From the NCBI GenBank assembly GCA_021777835.1, contig JAJYDC010000008.1:62001-126000 (forward strand): 64,000 nucleotides of DNA, written 5' to 3'. A program made the position numbers and the translations under genes. The notes under the pieces were generated by a model, which worked only from the letters and a program-made list of their open reading frames with translations, made no database searches and was not told the DNA's origin. Every line of letters begins with the position of its first letter. The stretch's first letter is position 1. Shown here piece after piece: positions 8,655 through 16,912 of the stretch. Origin of the DNA: Bacteroidota bacterium (GTDB taxonomy: Bacteria; Bacteroidota; Ignavibacteria; Ignavibacteriales; Ignavibacteriaceae).

Positions 8655-9950
8655 TTATTTAATTCTATCTTCTATTTCATTAATGCTTAGCCCTACGGCT
8701 TGTTCAAGCATCGCTTGACTCTGCATGTAATTCATCTGCGCCATGTAGTAATTCAACTTAGAGCTTAAAACTGTTTTATATGCATCAATAAACATCAGGA
8801 ATTCCGTCTTCCCGGTCTGATATGCAGATAGTGTTGATTGAAGTGTCTGTTCTGACTGCGGTATAACGGTGTTTTTATATAGGTCAATTAGATTTTTATT
8901 CGTCTCTATCTTTATTATCGCACTCTGAACCTCGCTTGCTACCATATTCTTTACAGCACTTAATTGCTCCTGAGCTGCGCTGATGTTATTCTCATTTTCC
9001 TGTACCTTCCCCGTATACTTATTCTTTGACCAAAATGCCAAAGGAACATTTACACCGACCATTGCCGACCAAAAATCATTCGGAGTATTTGACATGTTCT
9101 TATACATCAGTTGGACCATGAAATCAGGATAATACTGTAGCTTGGAGGTCTTTAATTCGTACTTATTCATTTCGATATTATTTTGCATCACTTTAACTTC
9201 AGGTCTGTTCTGATAAGCAAGATCGACTAACTGTTCATAAGTCCAGCCCGCATTGTATGAAGACCGGTTCGATATTGTATCTTGAATATTATTGATCTCA
9301 GGCAGAGGCGTGTTTACTGGTCTGCTTAATATTGTATTTATCATTGTCTCTACATCTCTTTTTTCCTTAAGAAGATTTACCCCGTCATTGATCAAGGTTG
9401 ATAGTTCAGTTTGAGCCCTTAATGCGTCAGCTTGCTTGCCGGTGCCAACTTCGTACTGCTTTAATGCAATAGCATTGAGCTGTTTCAATAAATTCTGGTT
9501 CTCTTTATTAATCTGAATCTTCTTATCTACATAATAAAGCTCGTAATAAGAAGATTTTAAATCAGTAATTATTTTATTCTTAAGTTCGCTGTATTGTTCG
9601 TTATACATTTGTGCGTTGCTTAAAGCTGCATCACCCATATTGGCAAGCTTACCCGGGAATGGAATTGTTTGCTGTATATAGTAATCTGTTTCCATATTGT
9701 TTCTAATCGGATTAGGGAATGACTGTATTGGAGTCTGATAAAAGGAAATGCCGACTTGAGGCGGATCCCACGCTGTAACTTGATTTATTTTTGTCCTCTC
9801 GGCCAGCGTTTGATCTCTCGCCGCCCTTAATTGAGGATTGTTTTGAATGGCTATAGAAATAAGGCTATCAAGAGTAGGGCCATTCCCTCCTTTGCAATAG
9901 CCTATTGATCCATAAAATATTATTATTAATAATAATGCTGTCTTTCTCAT
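8655..9950 (-). CDS. TolC/CusC-family outer-membrane efflux channel
   Basis: This 431-residue protein has a signal peptide (MRKTALLLIIIFYGSIGYC) and two long helical OEP repeats. The pattern LVDLAYQNRPEVKVMQ near residue 240 repeats the LDSLISIAIQNNPQLRAA near residue 27, as expected for TolC-type trimers. It forms the outer-membrane exit duct for the CusAB pump encoded immediately downstream. It is the first gene of the cusCBA operon and lies 206 bases downstream of the HYC_CC_PP gene, with a hairpin in between. I see no lipobox Cys, so it is not lipid-anchored like E. coli CusC. Confidence 0.9.
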   Translation of the reverse strand: MRKTALLLIIIFYGSIGYCKGGNGPTLDSLISIAIQNNPQLRAARDQTLAERTKINQVTAWDPPQVGISFYQTPIQSFPNPIRNNMETDYYIQQTIPFPGKLANMGDAALSNAQMYNEQYSELKNKIITDLKSSYYELYYVDKKIQINKENQNLLKQLNAIALKQYEVGTGKQADALRAQTELSTLINDGVNLLKEKRDVETMINTILSRPVNTPLPEINNIQDTISNRSSYNAGWTYEQLVDLAYQNRPEVKVMQNNIEMNKYELKTSKLQYYPDFMVQLMYKNMSNTPNDFWSAMVGVNVPLAFWSKNKYTGKVQENENNISAAQEQLSAVKNMVASEVQSAIIKIETNKNLIDLYKNTVIPQSEQTLQSTLSAYQTGKTEFLMFIDAYKTVLSSKLNYYMAQMNYMQSQAMLEQAVGLSINEIEDRIK

Positions 9951-10097
9951 TTTGTTATCTCCGCTAACAATTATTTTTTCTCTGAATTTTCATGACGTTA
10001 ATTCGTTCATGCTATTATCAATCTATATGATTTTCTTATACAATAGCCTTATTCTTTTAGATTTGCTATTCTACTTGTAATTAAATATTATGATTTG

Positions 10098-10132
10098 AAT
10101 ATCAGGAAAGTACGTAACATTTCCCTGATATT
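10098..10132 (-). terminator. Hairpin between HYC_CC_PP gene and cusC
   Basis: AATATCAGGAAA (10098-10109) pairs with TTTCCCTGATATT (10120-10132) with a single bulged C and a 10-base loop. It lies 24 bases after the stop of the upstream gene and 148 bases before cusC. No U-run follows on the minus strand. It may terminate the upstream transcript or attenuate read-through into the efflux genes. Confidence 0.4.
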
Positions 10133-10156
10133 GAATTCGAAATTATAATTGTAGGA

Positions 10157-10597
10157 TTAAATGAGCAGGACGGAGTTATCCAGGTATATATGATTTTGCT
10201 GCGTTATCGGAGGTGCTGTATTATCTGCGTGACTGAAAGTAGGATAATAATTATAACTTAAACTTTCTAAGGTTACGCAATTAATTACTATTTTAGAAAA
10301 TGAAAAATTGTTGCCGTCCTTTACCTGCACGAAGTTGTCTTTTAGATGATTGTCTACAATTTTATAACTGCAGCAGTCTGGCTGTCTGTAAGATCCCGTA
10401 TTATTAACCGCAGGCTCTTTGCTGTTGCCTAAGTTAGACTGACAGCTTTCCATATTCATTTTGCAATTATCTTGGTGGACTGGCATCTTTGCCATCATAG
10501 CCTTGCTCATAGTGCAATAATGCACTACAACAGGGAACGCTGTCGATGATGCGAAAAAAAGACTCGCTAATGCTAATATGAATATTTTCTTTTTCAT
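10157..10597 (-). CDS. HYC_CC_PP family secreted protein
   Basis: The protein has 146 residues from the ATG at 10597. A TTG four codons upstream keeps the frame open, but the ATG gives a proper signal peptide (MKKKIFILALASLFFASSTA). It has the diagnostic HYC (in VVHYCTM), CC (PDCCSY) and PP (APPI) landmarks of this Bacteroidota family. It also has a Met/His/Cys-rich stretch (KAMMAKMPVHQDNCKMNMESC) able to bind soft metals. Members are often found next to copper-efflux genes, as here, directly upstream of cusC. The function of the family is not established; a periplasmic metal sensor or scavenger is a reasonable inference. Confidence 0.75.
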   Translation of the reverse strand: MKKKIFILALASLFFASSTAFPVVVHYCTMSKAMMAKMPVHQDNCKMNMESCQSNLGNSKEPAVNNTGSYRQPDCCSYKIVDNHLKDNFVQVKDGNNFSFSKIVINCVTLESLSYNYYPTFSHADNTAPPITQQNHIYLDNSVLLI

Positions 10598-11037
10598 TAT
10601 TTCTAGCAAAAATAGAAATATAACAAAATAAAAACAATATTAACTTTTCTACCCCTAATAAATCACAGAATTACCGAAATTATAAAACCCTTACAGATAA
10701 AAAGATTTGCCAAAATTTTAATTATTTAACCTTAAATTTAATATGAAGAAATCGCCTTTTTTACCTCTTCTTGCATTATATAGCGCAATTTAATATCTTG
10801 AAGCGTTGAAACATTACAAACTTTCAATACAGTTTATATTCTTAAAGTAGATTCAATTAACTCTTTCCGCCCCTCATAAATTCTAATCAAAATCCAAAAC
10901 AACGTCATGAATGCACTCTGAATGCACTCTGAATACACTCTGAATACACTCTGAACGCGCATTAATTCCTTATATCTAGGCTTATTCTCCCTCTTCTATA
11001 ATACTTTTCCCTGTCACCTATCTGTGACAAACTGTAC
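10598..11037. other. AT-rich intergenic region upstream of the metal island
   Basis: About 440 bases without a gene. It must hold the promoter of the HYC_CC_PP/efflux genes, but I find no certain metal-regulator operator. It contains the 11-bp tandem repeat at 10908-10951 and a small TGTCAC...GTGACA palindrome (11012-11029), and it ends at the IS-derived element. Confidence 0.5.
10908..10951. repeat. Four tandem copies of an 11-bp unit
   Basis: TGAATGCACTC is repeated twice and TGAATACACTC twice, in register. A diverging partial unit (TGAACGCGC) follows. The unit length of about one helical turn places identical faces on the same side of DNA. Confidence 0.85.
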
Positions 11038-11202
11038 TATAGTGTACCCCCAAAACTGGAGTAAGAAAGAGGTAAATTTAATGTGGTGATTTATTGAAAA
11101 ATAAAAACAATAAGGAGCCACAAAATGACGAGAGCCAGAAAAACATTTAGCGGCGATTTCAAAGCAAAGGTGGCTTTGGAAGCAATCAAGGGGTACACTA
11201 TA
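11038..11202 (+). mobile_element. 165-bp internally deleted IS3-type element (MITE-like)
   Basis: TATAGTGTACCCC (11038-11050) and GGGGTACACTATA (11190-11202) are perfect 13-bp inverted repeats. The left end continues as CCAAAACTGGA, a typical IS3-family terminus. Inside is the ribosome binding site and first 22 codons of an orfA-type transposase gene, which breaks off exactly at the right repeat. No clear target-site duplication is visible. Its right edge lies one base from the stop codon of the receiver gene at 11204. Confidence 0.75.
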
Positions 11203-11232
11203 ATCAATATTCAAAGGAAAGGAAATCACTGA
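11125..11232 (+). pseudogene. Truncated IS3-family OrfA transposase start
   Basis: AAGGAG then ATG opens MTRARKTFSGDFKAKVALEA, the well-known N-terminus of the helix-turn-helix protein OrfA of IS3-type elements. After 22 codons it runs into the right inverted repeat and then out of the element, ending at a TGA at 11230-11232 inside the antisense receiver gene. The normal protein is about 90-100 residues, so this is a non-functional fragment. No OrfB (integrase) sequence remains. Confidence 0.75.
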
Positions 11233-11575
11233 TGGTGGTGACAAACTTTTTCAAATCGAATGGTTTTGCTATATAATAAGATAGGCCTTGGGATAGGAAA
11301 TACTCCTCATCACCTCTCATAGCGTACGCAGTAACTGCAATAATTGGAATCTTTTCGTAACCTTGTATCTTGCGGATGTTCTTAGTAGCCTGTATACCGT
11401 TCATACCATAATCCAACTTAATATCCATTAGTATTAGGGCAAAGGTAGTCTTCTGAGCTAGATCAATTGCTACTTCTCCTCTATTAGTAGTTTGAAGTTC
11501 ACAGACATTTCTTAAAAGATATTTGATAATATCCTTGGTAGGTTCATCATCCTCAACAAGAAGAACTTTTCTCAT
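11204..11575 (-). CDS. Single-domain response regulator (CheY-like receiver)
   Basis: The 123 residues contain only a receiver domain: acidic pair in VEDDEP (residues 8-10), phospho-acceptor Asp in ILMDIKLD (about D51), Thr/Ser in IIAVTAYAM and Lys in YIAKPF. There is no output domain, so it probably acts as a phosphorelay intermediate or a diffusible target. It resembles the C-terminal receiver of the hybrid kinase directly upstream, and the two genes lie 85 bases apart in the same direction. The last codon abuts the IS-derived element, but its length is normal and it looks intact. Confidence 0.9.
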   Translation of the reverse strand: MRKVLLVEDDEPTKDIIKYLLRNVCELQTTNRGEVAIDLAQKTTFALILMDIKLDYGMNGIQATKNIRKIQGYEKIPIIAVTAYAMRGDEEYFLSQGLSYYIAKPFDLKKFVTTISDFLSFEY

Positions 11576-11619
11576 TTATCCTGTGGTTATTAAACGACTT
11601 AATGTTGAATGCAAATCTA

Positions 11620-11654
11620 TTACATTTTATCAATATAAAACAACTAAAATGTAA
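11620..11654 (-). terminator. Perfect 10-bp hairpin after the hybrid kinase gene
   Basis: TTACATTTTA (11620-11629) and TAAAATGTAA (11645-11654) flank a 15-base loop, starting six bases after the kinase stop codon. It is AT-only apart from one pair and lacks a U-tract on the minus strand. It may be a weak terminator or processing site between the kinase and the receiver. Confidence 0.35.
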
Positions 11655-11660
11655 AAAGAA

Positions 11661-14600
11661 TTATTCAGCCTTCGAGATGTACTTATCTAGGAGTTCCATC
11701 AATTCTTGTTTACCAAATGGCTTGGAAATATAACCTGATAAACCCTGTGAGAGGATTCTATCTTTATCTCCTTTCATTGCAAAAGCTGTAACTGCTATAA
11801 TCGGAACGTCACCATATCCGTCAATCTTTCTTATTCTATTTGCAGCCTCAATTCCATCCATACCGCGCCCTAGGCCTATATCCATTAAAATAATATCGTA
11901 TGAATTCTCAGATGCTTTTTGAACTGCCGATTCTCCCTCCTCTGCCATTTCAACATCGTAAAGTTTCTTTAATGAAAGCCTAACAAATTCTCTACTTGCC
12001 ATATCGTTCTCCACGAAAAGAATACGTAGTTTCTTTCTAGACATAGAAAGTATATCCCCGTCCTTAGGCTTCAGAGCAGGCATAGTTTCTTTTGGTTTAA
12101 GCTCAGAGTAATGCACAGGGAAGCGAATAGTAAAAGTTGATCCTACTCCTTCCTTGCTTTCTACTGCAATAGTACCTTCCATAAGTTCCACGGACTTTTT
12201 AGTAATGGTAAGCCCAAGACCAGTCCCCTCATAATTTCTGCTAATACCTTCACTTGCTTGACGAAATTCCTCAAATATAAGTCCTAAACTATTTTCAGAA
12301 ATACCTATGCCGGTGTCAATAAATCTTAGAATGCCCCAAGCACTTTTCCCTTCTGTTTCCTCATCAATTTCTACAGTTATACCTCCCGACTTAGTAAACT
12401 TTATTGCATTATTAAGAAGATTATTGAATATCTGTGTGAATATCCTCTCATCAATTTTGATGAAGACACTTTCTTTTATATCATATTGCCTAAGGTAAAG
12501 GTTTTTCTTTAACGCAGCACTCTGATAATTCTTAATGAGATCAGATACTAATTCTGATAAATTAATTATTGTAAAATTAAAATCGAGCTTATTTGATTCT
12601 ATTCGTGATAAATCGAGAAGCTGATTAAGTGTCTGGAGAAGTCTTTCTCCTCCAGAATTAATAATCTCTATCATCTCTATATGCTCCGGCTTCTCCAGCT
12701 CATCTTTTAGTATTTCGGCAAATCCCAAGATGCCAATCATAGGTGTTCTTAGTTCGTGACTCATATTTGCCAGGAAGTTCGACTTAAGCTTACTAATCTC
12801 TTCAGCTTTTTCCTTCGCAGTAATCAATTGCTTCTCGGCTTCTTTGCGCTCTGTAATATTCCTAAATATAGTCAGTAATTTTGTAGGTTGATTTTCTACA
12901 TCAATAAATGAATTAGAAACCTCCAACCATATTTTTTCACCGTTCCAATAAGTAACTTCATTCTCATAATTTCGCCTAATTGTACGATAACTAAAATCAC
13001 GCTTAAATTTAGATACTAGGTGAGGGTCTTCATCGGAATACACAACATCATACGTCTTTCCCTCTAATTCCTCCTTAGTCATACCGACTAATTTGCAGTA
13101 AGCTTGGTTTACTTCGAGAATTATGCTATCCTCATTTGTCAATCTAAGAGCATCAATTGAATTTTCCCACACTGATCTAAACAGTGCTTCTGATTTAATA
13201 ATAGTAGACTCTGCCCTCTTCTTTTCTGTGATGTCTTCCTTTACAGCAAGATAATTTGTTGTTTTGCCGTTAACATCTGAAATTGAAGAGATTGTAATAG
13301 ACTCCCAGTAAAGTTCACCGCTCTTTTTCCTGTTAAGAAATTCTCCGCGCCATTCATTACCAGATATTATCGTACTCCACATATTTTTATAAGTTGTAAG
13401 AGGTGTCAACCCTGACTGAATAATTCTTGGATTCTTCCCCTTTACTTCTTCGAAAGTATAACCAGTAACCTCAGTAAACTTTGGGTTAACATATTCTATA
13501 TTACCATTTAGCTCTGTTATTATTACTGAATTAGGACTCTGCTCAATTGCTCTAAGTAGTTTCCTTAATTCAAAAATTGCATTCTTCTTATCATTTATAT
13601 TAAAAACAGTACCTATTGCTGCAGGATTACCCTTGTATTTTATTATCCCTGCGCTAAAATCAACCCACAGCTCTTTACCTTCCTTTGTTATTATCTTGAA
13701 TTCATATCTTGAAGTAATAGGTAACCCTTTCATACGATCAATTGACCTGCTCTTTATCAAATCTCTATAGTCAGGGTGGACAATTTCCCAAATTTTCTTT
13801 TTTAAGAATTCCTCTCTTGAGTATCCAGACATTAGGAGAGCAGCATTATTTACTTCGATAAAGTCTTCATCACGGTAAATAAAAATTCCCGTAGTAGTTG
13901 TTTCAGCCAATGCACGGAAAAGGCTTTCACTTTCTTTTAAATTTTCTTCAGTTACTTTTCTAGCGGTTATGTCAAAGGCAGTACCAATTATAGCTGGCTT
14001 ACCCTGGTATTCTATCGAACCAGCTGTAAAATCAAGCCATATCTCTGTTCCTCCTTTAGTAATTATCTTAAATTCATATCTTGTTGGAACCGATGAACCA
14101 GTCTGCCTCTCTATACTTCTTTGAATTATTTCATCCCTAAAATCCGGATGAATTAAATCGCCGATTTTCATGGACATAAATTCTTCTTGTGAAAATTCCG
14201 ACATCTTAATAGCATAGGGATTGGCATATAAAAATCTATCTTCGCGGTAAATGAATATCGCTGAAGCCGTTGTCTCTGCTAACGATCGAAAACGCGATTC
14301 GCTTTCACGCAATGAATTCTCAGCATTCCTCTTCTCTGTTATATCCTGAATTTGCGAAATGAATTGCAATGGTTTCCCATTTTCATCTCTATGAACAATA
14401 ATTCCTAGAAATACCCAAACTATCTCGCCATTTTTAGAAATATAACGTTTCTCAAAATGAAATGAATCTTCTTCGCCTTTTGCTAATCTGTTTGTATACC
14501 CGATACTCTTTTCAATATCATCGGGATGTGTTACCTTTAGAATACTAAGATTAATCAGTTCATTTTCACTGTATCCCAACATATTACTAAAAGCACGATT

Positions 14601-15473
14601 CACTTTTAGGAATTTTCCATCAAGACTTGTAATTGCATTACCAATTACAGCATTATCAAATGCCACACGGAATCGTTCTTCACTTTCAGTTAGCGCCTTA
14701 AGTGTTTCAACTCGCTCAGTTATATCATGAACAATACCCAAAACATTTCCATCGCTCATTAACTTAACGTTTACTTCAACAGGGAAAAGCGTTCCATCCT
14801 TCCGCTTAATAAGTCTTTCGAAGTTAAGCGGATATCCTTTTTTCAAAGTAGAATATTGTTTTTCTGCTGAATAGTCATTCCCCTCCGGATAGGTATCCTT
14901 AATGTTAAGATTGAGTAATTCTTCTCTTTTATATCTAAGGAGCTGGCAGACTTTTTCATTGATAAATAAAATTTTTCCTGTAGAATCAGTATTAAATATC
15001 CCAATTACCGCTTGCTCAATAAGGTCTCTATAATGTGACTCGCTAAGAATAAGAGCACTTTCAATGATCTCCTTTTCTCTTTTTATTCTATTATTCTCTA
15101 ATTCAGAGTAAATAGCAGGGACAAGGCGCGCAATATGGTCCTTAAGTACGTAGTCATTTGCACCTTCTTTCATGCACTCTACTGCAGTCTCTTCATTCAT
15201 TGAGCCTGTTAATATTATGAAAGGAGTTTCTTTCCTAATCTTATTCCTAATTCTTAATGCGTCCATGCCATCAAAGTTAGGAAGCATATAATCAGAAATA
15301 ATTAAATCAGGATTAAAGTCATCTAAAGCAGCAAGGTACTCACTCTGTGTTTGGACTCGAATTGCCGAAAATTTAATAAGAGAACTCTTAAGTTCTCTTA
15401 TTGTCAGTTCATAATCACTATTATTATCTTCAATAAAAAGTATGCGACATTCATCTTGCAATTTATTTATCAT
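11661..15473 (-). CDS. Hybrid sensor histidine kinase: REC, six PAS, HisKA, HATPase, REC
   Basis: This 1270-residue protein has no membrane segment, so it is cytosolic. An N-terminal receiver (about 10-125, Asp61 in SDYML) is followed by six PAS/PAC units starting near residues 142, 265, 392, 515, 637 and 760. Then come the dimerisation domain with phospho-His in SHELRTP (about 905), the ATPase with N and G boxes (NNAIKF, DTGIGI, GTGLGL), and a C-terminal receiver (about 1150-1265, Asp in ILMDIGL). PAS units 3 and 4 are near duplicates of each other, sharing RYEFKIITK and matching flanks. No PAS ligand (heme, flavin) residue is obvious. The co-encoded receiver at 11204 is its likely partner. 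The stimulus is unknown. Confidence 0.93.
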   Translation of the reverse strand: MINKLQDECRILFIEDNNSDYELTIRELKSSLIKFSAIRVQTQSEYLAALDDFNPDLIISDYMLPNFDGMDALRIRNKIRKETPFIILTGSMNEETAVECMKEGANDYVLKDHIARLVPAIYSELENNRIKREKEIIESALILSESHYRDLIEQAVIGIFNTDSTGKILFINEKVCQLLRYKREELLNLNIKDTYPEGNDYSAEKQYSTLKKGYPLNFERLIKRKDGTLFPVEVNVKLMSDGNVLGIVHDITERVETLKALTESEERFRVAFDNAVIGNAITSLDGKFLKVNRAFSNMLGYSENELINLSILKVTHPDDIEKSIGYTNRLAKGEEDSFHFEKRYISKNGEIVWVFLGIIVHRDENGKPLQFISQIQDITEKRNAENSLRESESRFRSLAETTASAIFIYREDRFLYANPYAIKMSEFSQEEFMSMKIGDLIHPDFRDEIIQRSIERQTGSSVPTRYEFKIITKGGTEIWLDFTAGSIEYQGKPAIIGTAFDITARKVTEENLKESESLFRALAETTTTGIFIYRDEDFIEVNNAALLMSGYSREEFLKKKIWEIVHPDYRDLIKSRSIDRMKGLPITSRYEFKIITKEGKELWVDFSAGIIKYKGNPAAIGTVFNINDKKNAIFELRKLLRAIEQSPNSVIITELNGNIEYVNPKFTEVTGYTFEEVKGKNPRIIQSGLTPLTTYKNMWSTIISGNEWRGEFLNRKKSGELYWESITISSISDVNGKTTNYLAVKEDITEKKRAESTIIKSEALFRSVWENSIDALRLTNEDSIILEVNQAYCKLVGMTKEELEGKTYDVVYSDEDPHLVSKFKRDFSYRTIRRNYENEVTYWNGEKIWLEVSNSFIDVENQPTKLLTIFRNITERKEAEKQLITAKEKAEEISKLKSNFLANMSHELRTPMIGILGFAEILKDELEKPEHIEMIEIINSGGERLLQTLNQLLDLSRIESNKLDFNFTIINLSELVSDLIKNYQSAALKKNLYLRQYDIKESVFIKIDERIFTQIFNNLLNNAIKFTKSGGITVEIDEETEGKSAWGILRFIDTGIGISENSLGLIFEEFRQASEGISRNYEGTGLGLTITKKSVELMEGTIAVESKEGVGSTFTIRFPVHYSELKPKETMPALKPKDGDILSMSRKKLRILFVENDMASREFVRLSLKKLYDVEMAEEGESAVQKASENSYDIILMDIGLGRGMDGIEAANRIRKIDGYGDVPIIAVTAFAMKGDKDRILSQGLSGYISKPFGKQELMELLDKYISKAE

Positions 15474-15868
15474 GAGACAGACTTAATTTCTTACATATTA
15501 TATTATTTAATTTTAAAAGGTATGCAATTTGTAAAAAGATATACAAATCATTGCTATTGTTCACCAACCTAATAATTTTCAATACAGTCATCTCCAATTC
15601 CGTTATCGTAAGATTTACTGAAATGGAAGCTAATTTAAAAATAATATAAAGTAAATAGCCCATATAAGATTCATTACTAGATGTTCCATTTTAATCAATA
15701 ATCATTTAGCGCCAAATTCACTCCAAGAAACTAAATACATTACTAATTTTCAAGGATATAAGGAAGACTTTCTATATGTTCTAGAACTCTTCCATGAGAA
15801 TTTTGTCATAAATTTTAATATCTTGAAATATAAAAAATTATCAATATTGTTGGTTGCATTATATCCTT
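15474..15868. other. Divergent intergenic region, kinase / isoprenoid operon
   Basis: Nearly 400 AT-rich bases separate the kinase (minus) from fni (plus). No coding sequence is convincing. A bulged hairpin at 15524-15554 (GCAATTTGTA against TACAAA-TTGC) lies about 50 bases upstream of the kinase start in its leader. Promoters for both directions should be here, but I cannot place them reliably. Confidence 0.45.
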
Positions 15869-16912
15869 ATGTCAAAAGATTCAAATTCGATTTCTCAACG
15901 GAAAAAAGAGCATTTAGAGTTATGTCTCACCGGTGAAGTTTCTTTCAAAGAAAAGAGAAACGGGTTTGCTAGTTACGATTTTAAACACTATGCCATAACT
16001 GAAGTAATATTAAAAAAGATTTCTTTCAAAACTGATTTCCTTGGAAAGAAAATCAATTATCCATTTTTAATTTCATGTATGACAGGGGGAACTGAAGAAT
16101 CTGAAGATGTAAACACCAAACTTGCCATAGCGGCTAATGAGTTAAATATTCCAATAGGAGTTGGTAGTCAGCGGCATGCACTTGAATCAACCTCGTTTCA
16201 TAAATCATATAAGATTATTAGAAGAAATGCACCTCATATTCCAATACTAGGAAACATTGGCGCATCACAATTGGTGCTTTTTGAATCATTTAAGCCAATG
16301 CGGAAGATAGTGGAATTAGTAAATGCCGATGCAATGGTCGTTCATTTAAATTCACTACAAGAATTAATGCAAAAGAATGGTGAACCTAATTTCACCGGGC
16401 TTCTAAAGACGCTAGAGAAATTAGTTAAAAATTTGGATGTTCCAATTATAGTTAAAGAGGTTGGAGCGGGAATATCAAAGGATGTAGCTAAAAAAATACT
16501 TCAAACAGGGGTAAAAGGAATTGATGTAGCGGGTGCTGGAGGCACAAGCTGGGCAGGAGTTGAAACTCTCCGTAAAAAGGAAGAGCCAAATTATTTCTGG
16601 GACTGGGGACTTCCAACTTCATATTGTATAAGGAAAGTTTATAAGCTTAAAAACGAGTTTGACTTTTTCCTTATAGGCTCAGGCGGAATAAATAACGCGG
16701 TAGATATGGCTAAAGCATTTGCTCTTGGCGCTGATATTAGTGCCTCAGCTAGAACGGTTTTAATACAGTTAGATAAAAATGGCATTGATGGTGTTATATC
16801 ACTTATAAGAGAATGGTTTGAAGTTGTTAGAAAAATTTTATATTTAACAGGGTCAAGCTCAATTAGAGACCTGCAGAATCATAAGTTAATTAGAAAGGAT
16901 AAACTAATTTGA
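15869..16912 (+). CDS. fni: Type 2 isopentenyl-diphosphate isomerase (FMN-dependent)
   Basis: The enzyme interconverts isopentenyl and dimethylallyl diphosphate using reduced FMN and NADPH. From the ATG at 15869 it has 347 residues, the usual length; a TTG five codons upstream is also possible. Family motifs are in order: RKKEH (residues 11-15), MTGG (71-74), VGSQR (98-102), HLNSLQE (159-165), KEVGAG (196-201) and DVAGAGGTSWA (219-229). It is a TIM-barrel cytosolic enzyme. Its stop codon overlaps the TTG start of the prenyl synthase (TTGA at 16909-16912), so the supply and use of the C5 units are translationally coupled. Confidence 0.95.
   Translation: MSKDSNSISQRKKEHLELCLTGEVSFKEKRNGFASYDFKHYAITEVILKKISFKTDFLGKKINYPFLISCMTGGTEESEDVNTKLAIAANELNIPIGVGSQRHALESTSFHKSYKIIRRNAPHIPILGNIGASQLVLFESFKPMRKIVELVNADAMVVHLNSLQELMQKNGEPNFTGLLKTLEKLVKNLDVPIIVKEVGAGISKDVAKKILQTGVKGIDVAGAGGTSWAGVETLRKKEEPNYFWDWGLPTSYCIRKVYKLKNEFDFFLIGSGGINNAVDMAKAFALGADISASARTVLIQLDKNGIDGVISLIREWFEVVRKILYLTGSSSIRDLQNHKLIRKDKLI

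Noticed and set aside
11014-11244. 76-codon minus frame across the IS remnant
   Set aside because: It runs antisense through the inverted repeats and the orfA fragment and overlaps the end of the receiver gene in another frame. It has no family features.
11024-11247. 10-base direct repeat GTGACAAACT at 11024-11033 and 11238-11247 flanking the IS remnant
   Set aside because: The copies lie 4 and 35 bases outside the inverted repeats, so they are not a target duplication. The right copy is coding. At this AT content it could be chance.
12307-12498. 63-codon plus frame inside the kinase gene
   Set aside because: It lies antisense within the conserved ATPase region of the histidine kinase and has no ribosome binding site.
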